A stretch of DNA of 64,000 nt from Sphingomonas lycopersici (lineage in GTDB: Bacteria > Pseudomonadota > Alphaproteobacteria > Sphingomonadales > Sphingomonadaceae): positions 62,001 to 126,000 of the forward strand of contig NZ_JANFAU010000008.1 of NCBI RefSeq assembly GCF_026130605.1, in the 5' to 3' direction. Shown piece by piece: positions 43,893-50,788 of this stretch; within the stretch, counting starts at the first letter, position 1, and each line of letters starts with the position of its first letter. Under the pieces are notes generated by a model. The model was not told where the DNA came from and made no database searches. It was given only the letters and a program-made list of their open reading frames with translations. A program made the translations under genes and the position numbers.

Positions 43893-46544
43893 ATGGGAAG
43901 ACTTCATCACGCTGCACGGAGCGCCGATGACGCGGCGCCCCCGACACTGCGCGACCTGTTGGCGCTGGCGCCGACAAGCGATCAGATCGTCGACGCGGCG
44001 CGTGCGCGCACCCTCGGCGAGACCCGCGCGATCTGGCCGATCGCGGTGGCGGTATTGGTGTTCGGCCCGATCGCGACGCTCGGCCGCGACCTGTTCGACC
44101 GCGCCAATATCGGGCTGGTATTCGATGCCGGCGCGCTCGCCGCGCTGCTCGGGCTGGCGATCTGGGGCATTCTTACCCTGCCCGTGGCCAAGACGCGCCC
44201 GCCGCATCAGCGCATCGCGGCGATCGCTGTCCTCGCGATCGGCCTGGGCGTGACGCTGTCGCTGCTGCTGAACGGCGCGCAGACGCTGACCGCGGCCCCG
44301 ATCCGGCTGGCGGCATTCGTCTCGGCATTCGGCGGGATCATCGTCGTCGCGGTCGCGCTCCACGCCATTCGCGCGGCGAGCATCGCCTTTGCGGTCACGC
44401 TCGCGGCGATGGTGGTGGTGTCCGCGGGGCTGGGCCTCGCCTTTCTGATCAGCGCGCTGCTCGCGGCGATCTTCACCGCGGGGATGCTCCGCGTCGCGTC
44501 GCGGCAATTGGACGAGCTGGCGACCCAGGCCGCCGAGCGCGACGCCGATCGCCTCGCCTCGCGGCTGGTCGGCGAGTTCGAGGCGCACGGCAGCGGCTGG
44601 TTCTGGCAGACCGACCGGATGGGCAACCTCACCTATCTCACGAGCAAGGTCGCCGACGAGCTGAAGCGGATGGGGGTGTCGCCGATCGGCGAGCGGCTGG
44701 TGAACATCTTCCGCGTCGATTCGAAGCTCGCCGAGACCGAGCGCACGCTGACCTTCCACCTTTCGTCGCGCACCAGTTTCTCCGATTATTCGGTGCGCCC
44801 GGCGTTCGATGCGGCGCTCGATCGCTGGTGGTCGATCTCGGGCCGTCCGATCCTCGACGAGCTCGGCTGCTTCCAGGGTTTCATCGGCTCCGGTTCGGAT
44901 CTGACCGAAAAGCGCCGCGCCGAGGCCGAGATCACCCGGCTGGCGCTGTTCGACAGCCTTACCGGGCTCGCCAACCGCCAGCGGATGCGGCTGTCGCTCG
45001 AAAAGACGCTCGCGTCGCATCGCAGCGCGCCGGGCGCGACCAGCCTGTTCCTGCTCGATCTCGATCGCTTCAAGGCGGTCAACGACACGCTCGGGCATCA
45101 GGTGGGCGACGAATTGCTCAAGCAGGTCGCGCATCGCTTGCAGCGCACGGTGGGGGATTCGGGGCTGGTCGGGCGGCTGGGCGGCGACGAATTCCAGGTC
45201 GTCCTGCCGCGCGAAGGCGATCGCGCGCGGCTGGCGGCGATGGCGCAGGACATTATCGCCGCTTTGTCCGAGCCCTATTTCATTTCGGGCACGACGCTGT
45301 CGATCGGCTGCTCGATCGGCATCGCCAATGCCCCCGATCACGGCGAGGACCCCGAGACGCTGGTGCGCAACGCCGATCTCGCGCTTTACGCGGCCAAGGC
45401 GGACGGACGCGGCATCCACCGCTTCTACCGCCCCGAATTGCTCGCCGGAGCGCAGAACCGCAAGCAATTGGAGGACGATCTCCGCCAGGCGCTGGCGAGC
45501 GACGAATTCCACCTCACCTATCAACCGGTGGTCTCGACCGCCGACGAACGGATCGTCGGCTATGAGGCGCTGTTGCGCTGGGATCACCCGGCACGCGGAC
45601 CGATCAGCCCGGCCGAATTCGTGCCGGTGGCGGAGGAATGCGGGCTGATCGAGCAGATCGGCGAATGGGTGTTGCGCACCGCCTGCGCTGAGGCCGCGCA
45701 CTGGCCGGAGGATGTGCGCGTCGCGGTCAACGTCTCGCCGATCCAGTTCGCCAATCCGGTGCTCCCCGCGATCGTCACCAGCGCGGTCGCGGCATCGGGG
45801 ATCGCGCCGCACCGGCTGGAGCTGGAGATCACCGAGGGGGTGTTCCTCGACGAAAGCGCCTCGACCGACTTCATGTTCCGCACCTTGAAGGGGATCGGCG
45901 TGCGGCTGGCGCTCGACGATTTCGGCACCGGCTATTCGAGCCTCGGCTATCTGAAGAAGGCGCCGTTCGACAAGATCAAGATCGACCAGACCTTCGTCCG
46001 CGGCGCCGTCCAGCCCGGCAACCGCAACGCCGCGATCATCAAGGCGATCGTGACGCTGGCCGAGACCCTGGGGATGGAAACCACCGCCGAGGGGGTCGAA
46101 CAGCAGGACGAGATCGCGCTGATCCGCGAGCTGGGGTGCAGCCACATCCAGGGCTTCGTCTACGGCAAGCCCGCGCGTGCCGGCGATGTCGCCGAGCAGC
46201 TCAAGGCGGCGGCGGGGCGGGCGCTCGCGATCGGGCACCGCACCAGCCGCGCGCCGCGCACCTCGATCCTGCGCACCGCGCGGCTCGAGATCGGCGACGA
46301 GGCGGGCAATATCCGCATCCGCAACATCTCCACCACCGGCGCGCTGATCGACGGGGTCGATTTCCCCGCCGAAGCGGTCGGCGCCGACGTGCTGATCGAA
46401 TTGCTCGACAACGAGCTGTTCGCCGCGACGATCCGCTGGGCCAGCGACGGCCGCGCGGGGCTGCAATTCGCCGAGGCGTTCGACATCGACCGGCTCGGCC
46501 AGAGCGCGCCGGCGGAGAATCGCAAGCGCACGGCGACGGGGTGA
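43893..46544 (+). CDS. Membrane GGDEF-EAL protein with C-terminal PilZ domain
   Basis: This 883-residue cyclic-di-GMP protein has an N-terminal membrane part with about six helices (residues 45-215), a PAS-like domain (GSGWFWQTDRMGNLTYLTSKV, about 230-345), and a GGDEF domain with intact GRLGGDEFQVV at about residue 430. The EAL domain is intact: YEALLRWDH at about 556, then EITEGVF, DDFGTGYSSL and KIDQTFV. The last 95 residues (about 788-883) are PilZ-like, with an RTSILRTARL start and NISTTGALIDG. Synthase, phosphodiesterase and c-di-GMP receptor motifs are thus joined in one chain, implying feedback by the product. An AT-rich stretch at 43790-43850 upstream probably holds the promoter. Confidence 0.92.
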   Translation: MGRLHHAARSADDAAPPTLRDLLALAPTSDQIVDAARARTLGETRAIWPIAVAVLVFGPIATLGRDLFDRANIGLVFDAGALAALLGLAIWGILTLPVAKTRPPHQRIAAIAVLAIGLGVTLSLLLNGAQTLTAAPIRLAAFVSAFGGIIVVAVALHAIRAASIAFAVTLAAMVVVSAGLGLAFLISALLAAIFTAGMLRVASRQLDELATQAAERDADRLASRLVGEFEAHGSGWFWQTDRMGNLTYLTSKVADELKRMGVSPIGERLVNIFRVDSKLAETERTLTFHLSSRTSFSDYSVRPAFDAALDRWWSISGRPILDELGCFQGFIGSGSDLTEKRRAEAEITRLALFDSLTGLANRQRMRLSLEKTLASHRSAPGATSLFLLDLDRFKAVNDTLGHQVGDELLKQVAHRLQRTVGDSGLVGRLGGDEFQVVLPREGDRARLAAMAQDIIAALSEPYFISGTTLSIGCSIGIANAPDHGEDPETLVRNADLALYAAKADGRGIHRFYRPELLAGAQNRKQLEDDLRQALASDEFHLTYQPVVSTADERIVGYEALLRWDHPARGPISPAEFVPVAEECGLIEQIGEWVLRTACAEAAHWPEDVRVAVNVSPIQFANPVLPAIVTSAVAASGIAPHRLELEITEGVFLDESASTDFMFRTLKGIGVRLALDDFGTGYSSLGYLKKAPFDKIKIDQTFVRGAVQPGNRNAAIIKAIVTLAETLGMETTAEGVEQQDEIALIRELGCSHIQGFVYGKPARAGDVAEQLKAAAGRALAIGHRTSRAPRTSILRTARLEIGDEAGNIRIRNISTTGALIDGVDFPAEAVGADVLIELLDNELFAATIRWASDGRAGLQFAEAFDIDRLGQSAPAENRKRTATG

Positions 46545-46549
46545 TTCCC

Positions 46550-46660
46550 CTCTCCCCCTCCCTGGTGAAGGGAGGGGCTGGGGGTGAGTGGGTATAAGGC
46601 GCGCGGACCGGTAACCTCGCAGGCCAACCCACCCCCGACCCCTCCTTCGTTCAAGGGAGC
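46550..46660. repeat. Family C intergenic repeat (CCTGGTGAAGGGAGGGG type), copy 1
   Basis: CTCCCTGGTGAAGGGAGGGG and GGGTGAGTGGGTATAAGGCG at the left are mirrored by CCAACCCACCCCCGACCCCTC and CCTTCGTTCAAGGGAG-like arms at the right. Similar elements are at 53891-54009 and 57865-57976. It lies after the c-di-GMP gene. The following 46661-46860 has an AT-rich patch (GAAAATTTTTTAAATTTG near 46724-46741) but no gene I can support. Confidence 0.85.
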
Positions 46661-46864
46661 GGAGAAGCGTGACAGCCAATTTTGGTGGACGAGCGCTTTA
46701 CCCTTTCCACCGAAAATTTTTTAAATTTGCCAATTCGCGCTTGCCTTCCCGGAAAGCGGCTCAAGTCCGCGCGTCGCGATTCACGCGATCGGCGAAACCC
46801 CGGCGAACTGCGCCGAAGCGCCCGGTGCGGGCCCATTTACGCTCTTGCGCCCCGCGCGCGATTC

Positions 46865-46912
46865 CCACAATCTGTTGGGGTTGAGTTCGGGGGACGACCC
46901 AATCGCTGGTAG
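46865..46912 (+). promoter_or_regulatory. Tandem NrdR-like boxes upstream of nrdA
   Basis: CCACAATCTGTTGGGG at 46865-46880 and ACCCAATCGCTGGTAG at 46897-46912 each fit the layout NNNCAAT-NNN-TTGNNN of the NrdR box (the second has TGG for TTG). Their centres are 32 bases apart, the three-turn spacing typical of paired NrdR boxes. NrdR is the ATP-cone repressor of ribonucleotide reductase genes; its gene is not in the window. Confidence 0.55.
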
Positions 46913-46920
46913 AACCGTGT

Positions 46921-46939
46921 CCGCAATGCTATATTGCGG
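46921..46939. promoter_or_regulatory. Perfect palindrome CCGCAAT-N5-ATTGCGG before nrdA
   Basis: A 7-5-7 inverted repeat encloses TATATT (46930-46935), a possible -10 element, so it may be an operator overlapping the nrdA promoter. A convincing -35 element is not seen 16-18 bases upstream. It lies about 85 bases before nrdA. Confidence 0.35.
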
Positions 46940-47024
46940 GGTGGCCTTTCGCGCGCTTTTTTAGGCAGCGCCGGTCACATCGGTCAGAGCGCGGCGGCTC
47001 GCCCCGGTGTAGATAGACGAGGGA

Positions 47025-48920
47025 ATGGCGGCGATGGATTTCAGAGACTCGAGCGAGGCAGGTATGGCGACCGAGACACTGGAAGCGACGAGCGGCGCGG
47101 GCACCGGCGACAGGGCGACCCCGCGCGCGCCCTTTCCGGTCGAGGTCGATCACGCGCGCGACGCGCTGCTTACCGATTTCGGCAAGGATACGCTCAACGA
47201 CCGCTATCTGCTGCCGGGCGAATCCTATCAGGATCTGTTCGTCCGCGTCGCCTCGGCCTATGCCGACGATGCCGCGCATGCGCAGCGGCTCTACGACTAT
47301 ATCTCGCGGCTGTGGTTCATGCCGGCGACGCCGGTGCTGTCGAACGGCGGCACCGGGCGCGGCCTCCCGATCTCCTGCTATCTCAATTCGGTGCCCGACA
47401 GCCTCAACGGCATCGTCGACACCTGGAACGAGAATGTCTGGCTCGCCTCGCGCGGCGGCGGGATCGGCACCTATTGGGGCAATGTGCGCGGGATCGGCGA
47501 GCCGGTCGGGCTCAACGGCAAGACCAGCGGGATCATCCCCTTCGTCCGCGTGATGGACAGCCTGACGCTCGCGATTTCGCAGGGCTCGCTGCGCCGCGGC
47601 TCGGCCGCCTGCTATCTCGACATCTCGCACCCGGAGATCGAGGAATTCCTCGAGATCCGCAAACCTTCGGGCGACTTCAACCGCAAGGCGCTCAACCTGC
47701 ACCACGGCGTGCTGATCCCCGACGCCTTCATGGAAGCGATGCGCGACGGCGCCGAATGGGAGCTGAAATCGCCCAAGGACGGCTCGGTGCGCGGCAAGGT
47801 CGACGCGCGCGCGCTGTTCCAGAAGCTGGTCGAAACCCGGCTGGCGACCGGCGAGCCGTATATCGTGTTCGCCGATCACGTGAACAAGAACATGCCCAAG
47901 CATCACCGCGATCTCGGGCTCAAGGTTTCCACCTCGAACCTGTGCAGCGAGATCACGCTGCCGACCGGGGTCGATCATCTCGGCAACGATCGCACCGCGG
48001 TGTGCTGCCTCTCCTCGCTCAACCTCGAAACCTGGGACGAGTGGAAGGACGACAAGAATTTCATCGAGGACGTGATGCGTTTCCTCGACAATGTGCTGAG
48101 CGATTATATTGAGCGCCACGAGCCGGGGATGGAGCGCGCGGCCTATTCCGCCGGGCGCGAGCGTTCGGTCGGGCTCGGCGTGATGGGGTTCCACTCTTTC
48201 CTCCAGGCGCGCGGGCTGCCGTTCGAAGGCGCGATGGCCAAATCCTGGAACCTGCGCATCTTCAAGCATATCAAGGCGCAGGTCGATGAAGCGTCGATGC
48301 AGCTCGCGGTCGAGCGCGGCCCCTGCCCCGACGCCGCCGACATGGGGGTGATGGAGCGGTTCAGCTGCAAGATGGCGATCGCGCCGACCGCGTCGATCTC
48401 GATCATCTGCGGCGGCACGTCCGCCTGCATCGAGCCGATTCCGGCCAATATCTATACCCACAAGACGCTCTCGGGCTCGTTCGTGGTCAAGAACCCGTAT
48501 CTCGAGAAATTGCTGGTCGAGAAGGCGAAGAACACCGATGCGGTGTGGAATTCGATCCTCGAACAGGGCGGGTCGGTCCAGCACCTCGATTTCCTGACGC
48601 AGGAAGAGAAGGATTGCTTCAAGACCTCGTTCGAGATCGATCAGCGCTGGCTGCTCGAACTGGCGGGGGATCGCGCGCCGTTCATCGATCAGGCGCAGTC
48701 GCTCAACCTGTTCATCCCGGCCGATGTGGAGAAATGGGATCTGCTGATGCTCCACTATCGCGCGTGGGAGCTGGGGATCAAATCGCTCTATTACCTCCGC
48801 TCGAAATCGGTCCAGCGCGCCGGGTTCGCCGGCGGGGTCGAGGCGGACAATACGATCGAGAAGCCCAAGTTCGAACTGGCCGAGACCACCGATTACGACG
48901 AGTGCCTCGCCTGCCAGTAA
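47025..48920 (+). CDS. nrdA: Ribonucleoside-diphosphate reductase, alpha subunit (class I)
   Basis: This 631-residue protein is the catalytic subunit of class I ribonucleotide reductase. Active-site cysteines are recognisable in ISCYLNSV, TSNLCSEITL and AVCCLSSLNL, the radical-relay tyrosines in SLYYLRS, and the redox pair at the very C-terminus in ECLACQ. The N-terminal ATP-cone that shuts E. coli NrdA off at high dATP is missing: the conserved barrel sequence begins near residue 40. The start is uncertain; ATGs at 47025, 47034 and 47064 are in frame, and the last (MATETLEATS, behind GAGGCAGGT) is also plausible. Regulation by NrdR is suggested by paired boxes upstream. The partner nrdB lies 5.9 kb downstream rather than adjacent. 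Confidence 0.95.
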   Translation: MAAMDFRDSSEAGMATETLEATSGAGTGDRATPRAPFPVEVDHARDALLTDFGKDTLNDRYLLPGESYQDLFVRVASAYADDAAHAQRLYDYISRLWFMPATPVLSNGGTGRGLPISCYLNSVPDSLNGIVDTWNENVWLASRGGGIGTYWGNVRGIGEPVGLNGKTSGIIPFVRVMDSLTLAISQGSLRRGSAACYLDISHPEIEEFLEIRKPSGDFNRKALNLHHGVLIPDAFMEAMRDGAEWELKSPKDGSVRGKVDARALFQKLVETRLATGEPYIVFADHVNKNMPKHHRDLGLKVSTSNLCSEITLPTGVDHLGNDRTAVCCLSSLNLETWDEWKDDKNFIEDVMRFLDNVLSDYIERHEPGMERAAYSAGRERSVGLGVMGFHSFLQARGLPFEGAMAKSWNLRIFKHIKAQVDEASMQLAVERGPCPDAADMGVMERFSCKMAIAPTASISIICGGTSACIEPIPANIYTHKTLSGSFVVKNPYLEKLLVEKAKNTDAVWNSILEQGGSVQHLDFLTQEEKDCFKTSFEIDQRWLLELAGDRAPFIDQAQSLNLFIPADVEKWDLLMLHYRAWELGIKSLYYLRSKSVQRAGFAGGVEADNTIEKPKFELAETTDYDECLACQ

Positions 48921-48945
48921 GGCGGGTGGAGACGCCCCCTATTCC

Positions 48946-49039
48946 GTCATTCCCGCGAAGGCGGGAATCCATTCGCGCTGCCGTCGCGTTTCTATCGCAT
49001 GGGCCAGCCAGAATGGATTCCCGCCTTCGCGGGAATGAC
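48946..49039. repeat. Family A intergenic palindrome, copy 3
   Basis: The arms are GTCATTCCCGCGAAGGCGGG and the inverse CCCGCCTTCGCGGGAATGAC. The inner part retains CCAGCCAGAATGGA, while the left loop differs from copies 1 and 2. It lies directly after nrdA and is followed 14 bases later by a family B copy. Confidence 0.9.
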
Positions 49040-49053
49040 GTTTAAGCAAAACC

Positions 49054-49135
49054 CGTTCGCCCTGAGCTTGTCGAAGGGCTGCCCTTCTTCCTTGCGAAGA
49101 AAAGTACAGGGCTTCGACAAACTCAGCCCGAACGG
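49054..49135. repeat. Family B intergenic repeat, copy 2
   Basis: CGTTCGCCCTGAGCTTGTCG pairs with CGACAAACTCAGCCCGAACG at the other end, with inner arms GGGCTGCCCTTCTTCC and GAAGAAAAG. It lies between the convergent ends of nrdA and the PAP2 phosphatase gene, back to back with a family A copy. Confidence 0.9.
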
Positions 49136-49164
49136 GGAGGTGGTTCCGATTTAACCGAAACCGC

Positions 49165-50166
49165 TCAGTCGCTCTCCGCCGGCAGCATCACCCGCATCGC
49201 CAGGATCGCGACCACCGCGACCGCCGCGCCGAGCAGCATGTCCGCCAGATAATGCGTCCCCTCCACCGGGGTGGAAAGCAGCATCGCGACGTTGAGCGCG
49301 ACGATCGGCGCGCGCAATTCGCGGCGCGGCCAGGCCGCGGCGATATACAGCACCGCCGCCGCGGTGTGGAAGCTCGGCGCCGAGACGATCCCGCGCAAAT
49401 GCCCGAGATCGACCCAATGCACCTGATGCGCGCGCAGCGCGGGGATCAGCGACTGCTGCCATTGCTCGCTTTCGGGCAGATAAGGCAGCGGGCCGTGCCA
49501 CAGGTAGGACAGGGGCCCGATCGCCGGCATCAGCGGATAGAGCGCCAGCGTCAGGATCGCCGCGACCCAGAAGGTCAGCAGGAAGCGATGCGCCGCGGCG
49601 CGCTCCCCGGTCCAGGCGAACCAGCCGAGCAGGATCGCCGGGGTGAGATAGATGCTGCGATACGCCGCCAGCCCGAGCCATTGCAGCGGGCGGTGATCGG
49701 CGACCAGCCGATACCAGGCGAGCCAGTCGAACCCCAAAGCCGCGTCGATGCGTTGCAGCGCGGCATCGTGCATCCCGCTGGTCAGCGCCGCGATCGGATA
49801 GGCGGCGGTCGCCCCGGTCAGCGCGATGAGCATGAAGGCGCCGTAGGATTCGGCGCAATCGGCGATCGCCTGCCCGTAACGCGGGATCCACCGCCCGGCA
49901 CCGAGCCGCAACGGGATCAGCACCGCGGCGACAACGTAATAAGGCAGGATGCCGCGGCTCGCCGGATCGATCACCAGCCCGGCGGCGTACATCATCGCGG
50001 TGAGCGCCGCGAAGCCGGCAAAGAGACAGGCGAACAGCGCCCAGCCATAGCCTCGCGGGGAAGTGGAAGTCGATAATGCCAGCGCGTCCTGCGCCTGCGT
50101 GGGCCGCAGCGGCGCAATGGCGGATGTGGATGACTTCAACGGCAGCGCCCTAGGGTCCAAACTCAC
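49165..50166 (-). CDS. PAP2-superfamily membrane phosphatase / inositolphosphotransferase-like
   Basis: This protein of up to 333 residues has about eight hydrophobic spans and a PAP2 active site near the C-terminus: SAPSFHTAAA (catalytic His) and PVEGTHYLADMLLG (second His and Asp). The spacing and the flanking helices fit the PAP2_3 (Aur1/Ipt1-like) branch, whose members act on lipid phosphates or transfer head groups. Residues before about 40 are not conserved-looking. The start is doubtful: the outermost start, GTG at 50166, has no ribosome-binding site and lies within the terminal repeat of the palindromic element at 50151-50421; TTG at 50139 with AGGG upstream is a better candidate. The substrate is unknown. 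Confidence 0.82.
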   Translation of the reverse strand: MSLDPRALPLKSSTSAIAPLRPTQAQDALALSTSTSPRGYGWALFACLFAGFAALTAMMYAAGLVIDPASRGILPYYVVAAVLIPLRLGAGRWIPRYGQAIADCAESYGAFMLIALTGATAAYPIAALTSGMHDAALQRIDAALGFDWLAWYRLVADHRPLQWLGLAAYRSIYLTPAILLGWFAWTGERAAAHRFLLTFWVAAILTLALYPLMPAIGPLSYLWHGPLPYLPESEQWQQSLIPALRAHQVHWVDLGHLRGIVSAPSFHTAAAVLYIAAAWPRRELRAPIVALNVAMLLSTPVEGTHYLADMLLGAAVAVVAILAMRVMLPAESD

Positions 50167-50421
50167 TCAGGACAGCCCCGTGATCGCCCGGAGAAGTCCG
50201 CTGGCAAGGAGCGCAGCGCAGACGCGTAGCAGATGCTACGCGCAAGCAAGCGACGCCGTCCAGCGGACTTCTCCGGGCGACCGCCCTGCGGCGGGCGGCT
50301 TTTGACGCCATGCGGCGTCCCTCGTCGGTCACGATGCATCAGCATCGCTCCCTCCTTGCTCCTTGCCTGGCGCCAAAATCCGCTCCGTCACGGGGTTGTC
50401 CTGAGTGAGTTTGGGCCCTGA
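50151..50421. mobile_element. MITE-like element with 33-bp terminal inverted repeats and nested palindromes
   Basis: The ends, 50151-50183 and 50389-50421, are inverted copies agreeing at about 30 of 33 positions (core CCAAACTCACTCAGGACA). Inside are a perfect 21-base inverted pair at 50184-50204 and 50260-50280 (core CCCGGAGAAGTCCGCTGG), a perfect hairpin GCGTAGCA-GA-TGCTACGC at 50224-50241, and GACGCC-ATGC-GGCGTC at 50304-50319. It contains no coding frame I can support and no transposase. No clear target-site duplication is visible. It lies in the 620-base gap between the PAP2 gene and the ABC transporter operon; the remainder of that gap, 50422-50700, holds no gene I can support. Confidence 0.65.
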
Positions 50422-50743
50422 GGAGGCGTCCGCCTCGGCCCGATATGGTTTCTGTCGGGTGAATGCGCGCGGCGCAGCCTATTGTCACCCGGAAAAGACT
50501 CCGTCCACCGCAAAACAGCCTGTTAAGCACCACTTCGTTGCATCGCTGTGACATGGCGGCGACACCCGCCCGTCGCGCGAAAACATCGCCGCTCCCCGGT
50601 TGACTCGGCCGCGCGCCGGGCGCAGGGGCGGCCGCGTCGGCGCTCCCCGCCGGCAGATCAGGAACCCGCAACGCAATGCCAAGCGACAGTAAAAGTCGAT
50701 TGTACGCGCCATCGGAGGCGCCCGGCCGGGCCTGATCGCGTCA

Positions 50744-50788
50744 GTCTCGCCCAAGGGCACCGCCGGTGGCGTCCCAACGAGGTGAGAC
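50744..50788 (+). promoter_or_regulatory. Structured leader with partly sequestered ribosome-binding site before the ABC operon
   Basis: GTCTCGCC at 50744-50751 pairs with GGTGAGAC at 50781-50788, which ends at the base before the ATG at 50789. An inner hairpin (GGGCACC-GCC-GGTG, closed by CCC) fills the loop. The Shine-Dalgarno GAGG at 50779-50782 is half inside the outer stem. Upstream, 50708-50735, is a further GC-rich hairpin (GGCGCC, GGCCGGGCC). This looks like a regulated leader, but no known riboswitch class is recognised. Confidence 0.45.

Noticed and set aside
46669..46912. Short open frames of 71-76 codons upstream of nrdA
   Set aside because: They overlap the regulatory boxes, lack ribosome-binding sites and show no protein-like pattern.
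46921..46939. The CCGCAAT palindrome as a third NrdR box
   Set aside because: The distance between CAA and TTG is seven bases instead of four, so it does not fit the NrdR consensus.
48946..49135. Possible CRISPR array from repeated palindromes
   Set aside because: Only one copy each of two different palindromes, without regular repeat-spacer units and without cas genes.
50700..50788. Guanidine (ykkC-type) riboswitch upstream of the NitT/TauT-type transporter
   Set aside because: The conserved segments of ykkC and mini-ykkC are not present; only a short ACGAGGTG resemblance exists.
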